Source: Opitutia bacterium
Lineage (GTDB): Bacteria > Verrucomicrobiota > Verrucomicrobiia > Opitutales > Opitutaceae
Length of the DNA stretch: 35,551 bases
NCBI GenBank assembly: GCA_947453695.1
Contig: CANGHW010000044.1
Coordinates: 1 to 35,551, forward strand
Direction of reading: 5' to 3'
Positions 13,989-22,455 of the stretch are shown here, one piece after another. The notes under the pieces are model-generated. The model had not been told where the DNA came from, did not search any database, and worked only from the letters and a program-made list of their open reading frames with translations. Numbering within the stretch: the first letter of the stretch is position 1; the number at the start of each line of letters is the position of its first letter. A program made the translations under genes and the position numbers.

Positions 13989-16900
13989 ATGAATAAGTGT
14001 TCGTTGCTCCCTCGTTGGTTCGTCTCAGCTCGCCTCGCTTGGTCGGGCTTTTCGTTGTTCGCGCTACTCGGCGTGATGCTCCTCGCTCCCTTTAATTTGG
14101 CTGCCGCTGAAGCCAGCGGGACGATCACCGGCTCGGTCAGCAATGCCGCGACGCGCAATACCCTCGAGGGCGCCGCGGTGACGGTCCCGGTCTTGAGTGT
14201 CAGTGCGCTGACCGACAATGCAGGCCGCTTCGTGATCTCCAATGTGCCGCCCGGCACCTATGAGCTCGTGGTGAACTACATCGGTCTCGATACCTCGCGC
14301 CAGACGGTGGTCGTCACGAGTGGTCAGCGCGCGGTGCGCGATTTCGAACTGACGACGGCGATCTACAAACTCGAGTCGTTCAAGGTCACCGGTGAGCGCG
14401 AAGGCAATGCGGCGATGATCACCGAAAAGCGCAACGCCGACAACGTGAAGGACGTGATCGCGATGGATGCGTTTGGCTACCTGCCGAACATGAGCGCGGG
14501 CGAAGTCGTGATGCGCCTCCCCGGTGTCGCGGGCAGCCCGACGGACGAAGGCCTCGCGTATCGCTTCAACATCCGCGGCATGGACCCGACGCTGAACAAC
14601 GTGACGGTCGACGGCGGCTCACTCACGACGCTCGGCACCAACCGCAGCTTCGAACTGCAGTCGATCACCGGCGCGATGTTTGAAGGCATGGAGCTGATCA
14701 AAGGCCAGACGCCGGACAAGGGCGCGGACTCCCTCGGCGGCACGATTAATTTCAAGACCCGCTCCACCTTCAGCATGAAGGAAGACAGTCGCACGACCTA
14801 CAATTTCAGCGTGCGTTCGGCGCCGTCGTTCTTCGAGCAGGCGCCGATTCGCGAGCAGCACCGCCATCACCCGGTCCTGAATCTGACGCACCAGCAAGTC
14901 TTCAGCGTGTTCGGCGGCGAGCGCAACCTCGGCACCTCGGTGAATCTCTTCTATTCGGAGAACGCCGTGGGCGGCTTCGAAACGATCTTCGACCGCACCA
15001 GTCTCACGAACGGACCCGCGCCGGTCTTCAACTACCAGACGTGGGACAACGCCAACAACCGCAAGCAGCAGAGCATCGCGTTCAAGACCGACTACAAGTG
15101 GTCCAACAACACGAAGTTCTCTCTTAACGTCACAGAGAACGATAATTTTGAGCGGATGCGCCGCCGCATCCGCATCACGGCCGCCGCCTCCGGCAACAGT
15201 AACACGGCGGTCCCGAGCGCCACTACGGGTATCGTGCCCGGCGCTTTCAACAACGTCATCACGGTCGTCAAACCCATCGTCAGCACCTCCGCCGCCGGCT
15301 CGAATACCAACAACATCGACGTGCAGATGGACGGTCCCCTCAACTACTACGTGCGCATGGGCCGCGTCGATTTCACCGGCGAGCACACCTATAACGCTTT
15401 CAATCTCGAATACTATGCCAGTATCGCGCGCACTACGCTCAACACCGGCCAGGGCCGTGGCGGCCAGCTCAACATGCGCCTCTTCGATCCGGCGGCGCAG
15501 GTTCCCGGTCGGGCGGTGTTCTTCGGCGGTGCGGGCTGGGTCCTCGATCAATCGCGCAATGAGCTTCATCCGGACTTTCGCCAGAATGGCGGCCCGGATT
15601 TTACCAACCCGAACAACTACCTCCCGCGTGCGACCGATGGCCTCGTCTCGCAGCGCAATGAGCAGGACCAGATGCAAAAGCAGTTCCGCATCGATGCGCG
15701 CTACAAACTGCCCTTCGTCGCGCCCGTCGCGGTCAAAGCCGGCTTTGCCTGGCGCACGCTCCAGATGGATCAATGGGCCGGCGAGCGTCGCCGCTGGGTG
15801 CCGAAGGTCACCAACGCTTACGATGCCACCACCCGCTTTGAGCCCGACACGAGCTATGTGAGCTACGACCGCGTCAAGACCGGCCGTGCGATTCCGGTTT
15901 GGCAGGCCGAGGGCATCACCGTTGATGGCAAGCCCGCCCGACCTGAGCTCTGGACGGAGGACATGTATTACTTCTACAGCCAGAAGTTCATCGGCACCAA
16001 TCGCCTCACCGAGACCATCCCCGCCTACTACCTGATGTCGCAGGGTCGCCTCGGTCGCGAAGGCTGGCTGGGCCGCACCGGCTTCCTCGCCGGCGTTCGC
16101 TTCGAGACGTTCAAGACGGAGGCCAATGGCTGGGTGCGTTCCCGCATCTTGAGCACGGGTGCGCAGCAAGTCGCTGATCCGCTCGGCTCGGCCACGCTTG
16201 ACTATGCCAACAATCCGCGCACCAACACGGCGGATTTTCAGCAGGCCTTCCCGAGCGTGCACGCCTTCCACGATATCACGCCCAATCTGAAGGCCCGCCT
16301 GAGCTGGTCCAGCGGCTATGGCCGTGCTCCGATCGGCAGCCTCCTCCCGACAGAGACGCCCAACGACACCAACCGCACGATCACCTTCAACAACCCGGGC
16401 ATCCGCCCGCAGCTCGCCAAAAATTGGGATGCCACGCTGGAGTATTACTTCGAGCCGGTCGGCAGCCTCACCTTCGGCTGGTTTCACAAGAAGATCAGCG
16501 ACTACATTGTCGCCAATCTCGAGCGCGGCCGCGTCGGCACGGGTCCGGACAACGGCTATAACGGCGAATATGCCGACTACTCGGAACTCACGACGCTGAA
16601 CGCGGGTGATGTTTACGTGCAAGGTTGGGAGTTCGCTTACAACCAGCAGTTCGCCTTCCTCCCTGGTCTGTGGAAGGGGCTTTCGGCGTCGTTCAACTAC
16701 AGCCACACCGGCCAGCACGGTATCGGAGCCGCGACCACCGTGGGCGGCACGCCGGTCCTCGGTGCTTCTCCCGGGGCCGGACGTCCCGCCGTTTACTTCG
16801 GCCACCGTGACATCGCCAACTTCATCCCGTGGGTGTATAACGTCTCTCTCGCTTGGCGCTACCGGAAGTTCAGCACGAGCCTGCTCTACAATGTCACGGG

Positions 16901-17135
16901 CGAGAATCCCACCTCCATCAGCATCCTCTCGCCGGCACTCAGCCAGTATCGCTATACGATGAAGACGCTCAACGTGACCCTCGGCTATCAGTATAAGCCC
17001 ACGCTCGGTTTCACGCTCAACGCCTCCAATATTCTCAACGAGCCGCAGATCTGGTATGTTGGCTACAAGGACCGCATGCGCCGCACGACGATCAATTTCG
17101 TGACCGTCACTGCCGGCGTAAACGGCCGCTTCTAA
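13989..17135 (+). CDS. TonB-dependent receptor with carboxypeptidase-regulatory-like N-terminal domain
   Basis: From the ATG at 13989 the protein has 1048 residues. It begins with a signal peptide (MNKCSLLPRWF...LAAAEA) and a carboxypeptidase-regulatory-like beta-sandwich (ITGSVSNAATRNTLEGAAV, PPGTYELVVNYIGLD). A plug follows (KNADNVKDVIAMDAFGYLP-like region, FNIRGMDPTLNNVTVDGG, MELIKGQTPDKGADSLGG), then a 22-strand-type barrel ending in aromatic NGRF, the outer-membrane assembly signal. It imports a bulky substrate across the outer membrane using TonB/ExbB/ExbD energy. The architecture resembles Opitutaceae/Bacteroidetes receptors for glycans or siderophores; the substrate is unknown. The frame is open back to 13788, but those residues lack signal character. 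The gene is divergent from the cytochrome cluster that contains exbD, suggesting shared purpose. Confidence 0.93.
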   Translation: MNKCSLLPRWFVSARLAWSGFSLFALLGVMLLAPFNLAAAEASGTITGSVSNAATRNTLEGAAVTVPVLSVSALTDNAGRFVISNVPPGTYELVVNYIGLDTSRQTVVVTSGQRAVRDFELTTAIYKLESFKVTGEREGNAAMITEKRNADNVKDVIAMDAFGYLPNMSAGEVVMRLPGVAGSPTDEGLAYRFNIRGMDPTLNNVTVDGGSLTTLGTNRSFELQSITGAMFEGMELIKGQTPDKGADSLGGTINFKTRSTFSMKEDSRTTYNFSVRSAPSFFEQAPIREQHRHHPVLNLTHQQVFSVFGGERNLGTSVNLFYSENAVGGFETIFDRTSLTNGPAPVFNYQTWDNANNRKQQSIAFKTDYKWSNNTKFSLNVTENDNFERMRRRIRITAAASGNSNTAVPSATTGIVPGAFNNVITVVKPIVSTSAAGSNTNNIDVQMDGPLNYYVRMGRVDFTGEHTYNAFNLEYYASIARTTLNTGQGRGGQLNMRLFDPAAQVPGRAVFFGGAGWVLDQSRNELHPDFRQNGGPDFTNPNNYLPRATDGLVSQRNEQDQMQKQFRIDARYKLPFVAPVAVKAGFAWRTLQMDQWAGERRRWVPKVTNAYDATTRFEPDTSYVSYDRVKTGRAIPVWQAEGITVDGKPARPELWTEDMYYFYSQKFIGTNRLTETIPAYYLMSQGRLGREGWLGRTGFLAGVRFETFKTEANGWVRSRILSTGAQQVADPLGSATLDYANNPRTNTADFQQAFPSVHAFHDITPNLKARLSWSSGYGRAPIGSLLPTETPNDTNRTITFNNPGIRPQLAKNWDATLEYYFEPVGSLTFGWFHKKISDYIVANLERGRVGTGPDNGYNGEYADYSELTTLNAGDVYVQGWEFAYNQQFAFLPGLWKGLSASFNYSHTGQHGIGAATTVGGTPVLGASPGAGRPAVYFGHRDIANFIPWVYNVSLAWRYRKFSTSLLYNVTGENPTSISILSPALSQYRYTMKTLNVTLGYQYKPTLGFTLNASNILNEPQIWYVGYKDRMRRTTINFVTVTAGVNGRF

Positions 17136-17154
17136 GGCGACGGTTGTTTACATT

Positions 17155-17184
17155 GCGTCAGTGTTCAGGGATGAACACTGACGC
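17155..17184 (+). terminator. Perfect 12-bp hairpin after the TonB receptor gene
   Basis: GCGTCAGTGTTC (17155-17166) and GAACACTGACGC (17173-17184) pair perfectly around the loop AGGGAT, 19 bases after the receptor stop. The sequence downstream is CTTCGGGG, not a U-tract, so it may be a weak terminator, an mRNA-stabilising 3' structure or a dyad operator for the small gene that follows at 17242. Confidence 0.5.
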
Positions 17185-17241
17185 CTTCGGGGAAACAAAC
17201 ATTCCGACGGTGAGACAACCCTCAGCGAAAGGATACCCACC

Positions 17242-17385
17242 ATGGGCGATAGATCTCCGAAATCCGTGCAGAAAACAGCCGGTCAAAAGCAGTCCAAGAA
17301 CAACGTCGCAGCCGGCAAAAAGGCCGCGCTGATCACCTCGCAGCAGGCCACCAAGGCCAAGGCGGCAGCGAACAAGAAGAAGTAA
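17242..17385 (+). CDS. Small basic protein of the MGD-K/R-SPKS type
   Basis: A 47-codon gene encodes a Lys/Ala/Gln-rich protein starting MGDRSPKSVQKTAGQKQSK and ending KAAANKKK. It is preceded by AAGGA (17229-17233) at a proper distance of 8 bases and followed by a strong intrinsic terminator, so it forms a complete transcription unit. Short proteins with the same MGD-[KR]-SPKS start and a basic tail are known, from memory, in many bacterial genomes and are annotated only as hypothetical. No membrane segment or signal is present; the charge suggests nucleic-acid or ribosome binding, which is inference. Its clear ribosome binding site contrasts with most genes of the window. Confidence 0.82.
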   Translation: MGDRSPKSVQKTAGQKQSKNNVAAGKKAALITSQQATKAKAAANKKK

Positions 17386-17412
17386 CACGACCGACGTCGT
17401 TTGGTTTTTACG

Positions 17413-17449
17413 AAAGCACCGGTCGCCCGTGAGGGTCCGGTGCTTTTTT
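17413..17449 (+). terminator. Intrinsic terminator of the small basic protein gene
   Basis: AAAGCACCGG (17413-17422) pairs with CCGGTGCTTT (17437-17446), with an inner CCC/GGG stem closing a GTGA loop, and the stem runs into six T residues (17444-17449). It lies 27 bases after the stop codon of the 47-residue gene. This is the clearest rho-independent terminator in the window. Confidence 0.9.
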
Positions 17450-17463
17450 GTGGACGCATGCGG

Positions 17464-17540
17464 ACCGCACCGTAACCGGTGCGGCTACCGGTGGGGAGTG
17501 AGCGACTCGCGAGACGTAGCCGCACGGGTTACCGTGCGGT
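17464..17540. repeat. Pair of inverted REP-like elements
   Basis: Two 25-base arms, 17464-17488 and 17516-17540, are inverted copies of each other with two mismatches. Each arm also folds on itself: CCGCACC/GGTGCGG around GTAACC on the left, and CCGCACGG/CCGTGCGG around GTTA on the right. The spacer is 27 bases. This nested symmetry, in the gap after a terminator and beside the convergent end of the next gene, matches the layout of paired repetitive extragenic palindromes. No REP-associated transposase is in the window. Confidence 0.75.
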
Positions 17541-17548
17541 AGTTTATT

Positions 17549-18430
17549 TCACCCGCGGCCCGAACCGCGCTTGAGCATCTCGGCGCGCGCGGAGTCTAGC
17601 TTGGCGCGCTCCGCGGCGGTGAGGCTCGCGAAGCCCGAAGAGGCGATCTTGTCGAGGAGCGCATCGACCTCAGCCATCGAGGCGGATGAGGTTGCGCGGG
17701 CGGGCGTGGCGGTTTTGGTGGACTTCGCCGGGAGATCAGGGAGGACGCGGAGTTTGGGTTTCGGGCGCCAGAGTTTGAACTTCGGCAATTCGAAGTGGCC
17801 TTGATGATGCCGCACAAAGGCGAAGGCGAAACCGCAGGTCGACCAGAGGGTGAGCAGGCTGGTCCAGTCGTGGTAGTTGAGGGCGATGAGCGTGAAGATG
17901 CCGACGAGGATCAGGGCGGCCCATTTGGCGAGCACGTTGAACATCATGAGCGCTTCGGGATAAAACGCAGCGAAGGCGATGAAGAGGGCAAAGGCGCCGG
18001 TTTCGCCGGCGCGGGCGAGGGGCAACCAGGGGCCCAGCGCGGTGAAGAGCAGCGGCGTGATCAGGTAGATGCCGGCGAAAAGCCAGAGGAACGAGCGACG
18101 GCCGAGGGCCCGCTCAACCTCGCGGCCGAACCAGCCGATGAACAGCATATCGAAGACGAATTGCAGGCTCGGTTCGTTGTAGAAGCCGTAGGTGAAGATT
18201 CGCCAGACCTGCCCGTGCAAGACCTGTGAACTCATGAATGGCAGCCATTGTGCGAGCACGCCGATGCGGAAAATATTGAGCAACGTGGTGACCAGCATCG
18301 ACGCCACGAACACGAGCACGATGAAGTGCGCGGCATACACGGGGTGGCCGCGCAGCCACATGACGGGCGTGTGTTCATCGGAGTCAGAATAGGTCGAGCC
18401 GTAGCGGTCCATGGAAGCGTAGTCCGCCAC
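17549..18430 (-). CDS. Rhomboid-like membrane protein lacking the catalytic serine, with DUF6576-like tail
   Basis: The protein of 293 residues has six hydrophobic segments in the order of a rhomboid fold (about 28-215): FIVLVFVASMLVTTLL, a WRIFTYGFYNEPS segment, FVFDMLFIGWFGREVERALG, LFAGIYLITPLLFTALGPW, a GETGAFALFIAFAAFYP segment and a final pair. The WR and FG-x-x-x-E motifs are rhomboid-like, but the serine motif GxSG reads GETG and the usual histidine/asparagine residues of helix 2 are absent. It is therefore probably a non-proteolytic rhomboid-family protein, like derlins or iRhoms. The cytoplasmic tail ends in an Ala/Ser-rich linker and VDALLDKIASSGFASLTAAE, a short helical module resembling DUF6576. 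It is divergent from the isomerase gene. Function is unknown. Confidence 0.85.
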   Translation of the reverse strand: MADYASMDRYGSTYSDSDEHTPVMWLRGHPVYAAHFIVLVFVASMLVTTLLNIFRIGVLAQWLPFMSSQVLHGQVWRIFTYGFYNEPSLQFVFDMLFIGWFGREVERALGRRSFLWLFAGIYLITPLLFTALGPWLPLARAGETGAFALFIAFAAFYPEALMMFNVLAKWAALILVGIFTLIALNYHDWTSLLTLWSTCGFAFAFVRHHQGHFELPKFKLWRPKPKLRVLPDLPAKSTKTATPARATSSASMAEVDALLDKIASSGFASLTAAERAKLDSARAEMLKRGSGRG

Positions 18431-18519
18431 CTTGATTTACGTGGGGCGCATCCGCAAGCAGTGAGCGGACGCGGATTACACGGATTGCCTTGGGGGAGTG
18501 TTACACTCAGCTTGGCCAG

Positions 18520-19470
18520 ATGAACCGGCGTGAATTTGTCCACTCTTCGGCGATGTTGGCGGGCTGGGCGGCACTTGCGCCGGCGTTGGCCGCGGCGGAC
18601 GCCGCCCCGCGCAAGATGAAGATCGCGCTCGTGCCCGGAAGCATCGGTGTGACGGCCGACAGCCAGCGGGCGTTGAACGACCTGGCGCACCGGCATCGCT
18701 TCGAAGCGGTCGAGCCGCGCGTCGAAGAGATTGCCGCGATGTCGGCCGAGCAGCTCGGGGAGCTGCAGGCGGATTTGGCCGCGAAGCAGCTCACTTGGGC
18801 GGCGGCGGGACTGACGGTGGATTTCCGCAAAGACGAAACGATTTTCCGCGACGGGATGGGTAAGCTCCCGGAGCTGGCGGCAGGCTTGCAGCGGGCGGGA
18901 GTGACGCGCGTGGGCACGTGGCTCGCGCCGAGTCACGGTCAGCTCACGTATCGGGCAAATTTCCGTCTGCATACCACGCGGCTGGCGGAGATCGCCCGCG
19001 TGCTGGAGGCGCACGGATTGCGCTTTGGCTTGGAGTATGTCGGCACCCAGCGGTCACTCCTCGGCGGACGGTATCCCTTTGTGCACACGATGGCAGAGAC
19101 GAGGGAGCTGATCGCGGAGATCGGCCGGCCCAACGTCGGCCTCGTGCTCGACTCCTGGCATTGGTGGCAGGCGGGCGACGTCGCGCAGGATGTGTTGGCG
19201 TTGAAAAATTCCGACGTGGTGAGCGTCGATCTGAACGATGCGCCACCGGGTCTGGCGAAAGTCCTGCACAAAGACGGCGAGCGTGAGTTGCCGCTGGCGA
19301 CGGGGGTGATCGATTTGACGGCCTTTGTGAATGCGCTCGTGGCCATCGGTTACGACGGACCGGCGCGGCCGGAACCGTTTAACAAAGCAGTGAACGCGCT
19401 CGAAAACGACCCGGCTTGTGCGGCGTGTTCCGAGGCGATGCACCGCACGATGGCGTTGATCAAGTCGTAG
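18520..19470 (+). CDS. Tat-exported sugar phosphate isomerase/epimerase-like TIM barrel
   Basis: From the ATG at 18520 the product has 316 residues: a Tat-type signal (MNRREFVHSSAMLAGW, cleavage near ALAAADA), then a xylose-isomerase-like AP_endonuc_2 TIM barrel. Candidate metal ligands sit at strand ends: E in LRFGLEYVG, D and H in VGLVLDSWHWW, D in VVSVDLNDAP and E in ARPEPF. Such enzymes isomerise or epimerise sugars or inositols; export suggests action in the periplasm. The frame opens at a TTG at 18490, but the twin-arginine start is clearly better. A small dyad GAGTG-TTA-CACTC (18496-18508) lies just upstream. The gene is convergent with the kinase gene, 21 bases away. The substrate is unknown. 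Confidence 0.88.
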   Translation: MNRREFVHSSAMLAGWAALAPALAAADAAPRKMKIALVPGSIGVTADSQRALNDLAHRHRFEAVEPRVEEIAAMSAEQLGELQADLAAKQLTWAAAGLTVDFRKDETIFRDGMGKLPELAAGLQRAGVTRVGTWLAPSHGQLTYRANFRLHTTRLAEIARVLEAHGLRFGLEYVGTQRSLLGGRYPFVHTMAETRELIAEIGRPNVGLVLDSWHWWQAGDVAQDVLALKNSDVVSVDLNDAPPGLAKVLHKDGERELPLATGVIDLTAFVNALVAIGYDGPARPEPFNKAVNALENDPACAACSEAMHRTMALIKS

Positions 19471-19491
19471 CGAAAACCGGGCTGCGGGTGA

Positions 19492-22386
19492 TTACGGCTT
19501 GGGCACGAGGGCGAGGCGGAAGCCGAGATTGAAATTCCGGTAGTCGGCCTCGCCGCTGCCGCGCGGCGCCGAGCGGAAGAGAGCGGCGGGGAGGACGTAG
19601 CTGCCGCCGCGGCGCACGCGGGCGGTGCCGCCACCCGGGCCCTTGGGGTCCTTGATGCTTTCGCCGCCGAGTTTGGCGTGGTAGCGGTCGGCGCACCATT
19701 CCCAGACGTTGCCCTGCATATCGTGAAAGCCCCAGGGATTGGGTTGGAGCAGGGCGACTGGATGAGTCGAATCGCCGCTGTTGGCGGCGTGCCAAGCGGT
19801 GCCGGCCTCGCCGGTCGGTTCGTCGGGCCGTCCGGCGCGCCACGCGTGTTCCCATTGGGCTTCGGTGGGCAGAGCGTAGACGTAGCCCGGGGGCAGCCGT
19901 TCGGCTGCCTGTTCGCGTTCGGTGAGCCGGCGGCAAAAATCGACGGCTTCGGCCCAGGAGATGTTTTCCACGGGCAGTGCGTCGCCGCGGAAATGCGCAG
20001 GCTGGGTGCCCATCACAGTGGTCCACTCGTGCTGGGTCACTTCTGTGCGGCCGAGCCAGTAGGGTTTGGTAAGGGTGACCGGTGTGAGGGGGATAACAGG
20101 TGGTTCCCCGACGATGGTGCCCATCGAAAAACTGCCGGGACTGACAGGGAGCAAGGTGAGGCCGAGGTCAGGGATCTTCCACGACCGACCGGGCACGGCG
20201 ATCGGAATTCTCTCCATGGTGATGGCCATGGTTTTGCGGCCGTTGGGCGGGAGAGTGACGAAGTGGGAACTAGTGCGGTAGCCGGTGGCGTTGAGAACGA
20301 CGGAGTGGGTCTCGCGGGCGGGCAGGGTGAGGAGGTGGTCTTTTACCGGGACGGTCTTGCCGTTGAGCGTAACGGTGTAGCCGGTGGGACCGGTGATCGC
20401 GAAGGTGAGTTGGGCGGACTTAGGCTTGATATCTACGACGGGCGAAGAGGTGAGCTGGGCGTCGAAGACCTGGACGGTGCCCTTCCACGGTTCGAAGTCG
20501 GGGTGAGTGACCTCGATGGTGTGGGAGCTGACTTCGAGTCCCTCGATCGGCGACTCCGGGTGGGGAACGATTTGGTCGTCGAGCTTCACGATCAGGTCGG
20601 GCAGACCCCGGATGGTATCAGCGAGGCGGAGCTGAAGCGTGCCCGCTTCGGCGACGAGGATGCCCACGTCGAGCGAGCGGGTCTCGCCCGGCTTGAGGAT
20701 GACGGAGTGTTTCGAACTACGATGTTTCGGTAGGCGAACATCGATGGTCTGCTCACTTTCGCAGGGCAGCGCGGAGAGCGTGGCCGGCGTCGTGCCCTGT
20801 CTCTTGCCGTTGACCAAAACATCGGCGCCGGCGGGCACGGAGAAAACACGCAACTCGCCCGTGCGCATGGATTGCTTGGGGTTGAGGCGCTTGGTGGAAC
20901 TGGCGACGAGCTGGGTCGCTGACTGCGTTACGTCTTTGCAGCTCGGGTGGGTGAACTCGAAGGAGTAGGTGCCGACGACGAGGGTTTGCGCGGCGAGCAG
21001 AACGCCGGACGCGGGCACGGTGCCGACGACCTGCGCCTGACCGCGATCGTTGACCGCGGTGACGACTGTGCCGGGGCGGGCCGAAACTTGTAGCGTCGCA
21101 TAGACGGGTGTGAGGGTGACGGTGGCGGAGCCGGTGCCGCCGGTCACACGCACGCGGAGCTTGGCGGCGCTATAGCCCGTGGCTTGGACCGTGAGCTCGT
21201 GGTCGCCGTCGGGCAGGCCCGCGAGGCCGATTCGTCCGTCCACCGCGACCGGGCGGTCGGTGGCGGAAGCAAGCCAGACGCGGGCGCCGACATCGGGCGG
21301 AGAAACGGTCACCACAAACTCGGGCACCGCGGGCGCGGGCTTCGCCGGAACGGCAGTGACGGCGGTGGGTGGAGGAGGGGCTGACCGGGTGATCCATAAC
21401 GCCACGAGGCCGACGAGCAAAATGCTGGCGGCGAGGCCGACGAGCTGGCGAGGGCGGCGCCGGGCTGGGCGCCGGGGAAATGCCATCTGCGTCTCGCTGC
21501 CGAGAGAAAGGCCGAGGCGGGTGGCGACCTCGGCCGCTGACTGTGGTCGGTCGTCGGCGCGCTTGGCGAGACAGGCGGCGATGGTCTCTTCCCAAGCTAC
21601 GGGGATGGGCTCGCGTCCCTTAATGCCGAGCGCGGCGCGCCGGGCCGCGAGGGTGGGAGGGACCACCTCGCGAAGCTGAGTGAGGACATCGCCCTCGTAG
21701 AACGGGGGCTTGCCGGTGAGCAGCTCGTAGAGGGTGGCGCCGAGGGAGTAGATGTCGTCCGTCACGGCGGCGGGTGCGCCGAGGACTTGTTGCGGACCGG
21801 CGTAACCGAGCGAGACGGACGCGGCGGGTCCGGCGGCGACGGGGCCGGTGGCGTTGCCGTGCAGGCTGCGCGAGATGCCGAAGTCGACGACCTTCAGATC
21901 ATCGTCCCCATCGAGGAGGAGATTGAGCGGCTTGAGGTCGCGGTGGACGAGGCGGGCCTTGGTGTGCGCGTAGTCGAGGGCGGAACAGAGTTGGGTGACC
22001 CAACGGGTGAGCGAGGCCGGGGAGAAGCAGTGGTCGGGCTGGGCGAGTTTACGGGCGGCGAGCGATCCGCCGGGCACCAGTTCCATGCTGATCGCGGCAC
22101 GTTCGCCCTCCTCGATGAGATCGTAGACCCGGACGATGTGGGGGTGAGTGAGCTGCAGGCAGCGCCGAGTCTCGGCGGTGAGATCGGCCATGGCCTCGCG
22201 GTTTTGCACGATGGCCTCGGGGATGAATTTGAGGGCGACCTCGCGGCGGAGCTTGGTGTCCTCGGCGCGCCAGACGATGCCCATGCCGCCTCGCCCGATC
22301 TCGGCGAGCAGGCGGAAGCGGGCGGAGAACGCCGTCGTCGGCGTCGGAAGGGGGCGGGTTGAGTCGAGGTCGGGGGTATCGGCCAC
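19492..22386 (-). CDS. Ser/Thr protein kinase with PEGA-like repeats and FGE-sulfatase-like domain
   Basis: This 964-residue membrane kinase has a Hanks-type domain at ~23-295: glycine loop GRGGMG (31-36), K53 in ALKF, HRDLKP (149-153, catalytic D150), DFG (168-170) and a SLGYAGPQQ activation segment. One membrane segment follows (about 315-333), with a Pro-rich linker. The extracytoplasmic part holds several PEGA-like beta modules (~350-720; for example VFSVPAGADVLVNGKRQG) and ends in an FGE-sulfatase/SUMF1-type domain (~735-960; TEVTQHEWTTVMG, LPTEAQWEHAWRAG, NVWEWCAD, RRGGSYV, NLGFRLA). That domain lacks the paired cysteines of true formylglycine-generating enzymes, so it is more likely a binding domain. 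It is third in a same-strand row behind the cyclase (69-base gap). All core kinase residues are present, so it should be active. Confidence 0.93.
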   Translation of the reverse strand: MADTPDLDSTRPLPTPTTAFSARFRLLAEIGRGGMGIVWRAEDTKLRREVALKFIPEAIVQNREAMADLTAETRRCLQLTHPHIVRVYDLIEEGERAAISMELVPGGSLAARKLAQPDHCFSPASLTRWVTQLCSALDYAHTKARLVHRDLKPLNLLLDGDDDLKVVDFGISRSLHGNATGPVAAGPAASVSLGYAGPQQVLGAPAAVTDDIYSLGATLYELLTGKPPFYEGDVLTQLREVVPPTLAARRAALGIKGREPIPVAWEETIAACLAKRADDRPQSAAEVATRLGLSLGSETQMAFPRRPARRRPRQLVGLAASILLVGLVALWITRSAPPPPTAVTAVPAKPAPAVPEFVVTVSPPDVGARVWLASATDRPVAVDGRIGLAGLPDGDHELTVQATGYSAAKLRVRVTGGTGSATVTLTPVYATLQVSARPGTVVTAVNDRGQAQVVGTVPASGVLLAAQTLVVGTYSFEFTHPSCKDVTQSATQLVASSTKRLNPKQSMRTGELRVFSVPAGADVLVNGKRQGTTPATLSALPCESEQTIDVRLPKHRSSKHSVILKPGETRSLDVGILVAEAGTLQLRLADTIRGLPDLIVKLDDQIVPHPESPIEGLEVSSHTIEVTHPDFEPWKGTVQVFDAQLTSSPVVDIKPKSAQLTFAITGPTGYTVTLNGKTVPVKDHLLTLPARETHSVVLNATGYRTSSHFVTLPPNGRKTMAITMERIPIAVPGRSWKIPDLGLTLLPVSPGSFSMGTIVGEPPVIPLTPVTLTKPYWLGRTEVTQHEWTTVMGTQPAHFRGDALPVENISWAEAVDFCRRLTEREQAAERLPPGYVYALPTEAQWEHAWRAGRPDEPTGEAGTAWHAANSGDSTHPVALLQPNPWGFHDMQGNVWEWCADRYHAKLGGESIKDPKGPGGGTARVRRGGSYVLPAALFRSAPRGSGEADYRNFNLGFRLALVPKP

Positions 22387-22455
22387 GGCTTTAGTTGAGG
22401 GGGAGGGACGAAAAGTGGCAAGGTCCGGCGGGAGCGCGGAACTACGGAGCGGCCG

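Noticed and set aside
14619..16805. 728-codon minus-strand open frame inside the TonB-dependent receptor
   Set aside because: Long only because of codon bias; it has no motif and no start signal, while the plus strand encodes a full receptor from signal peptide to C-terminal Phe.
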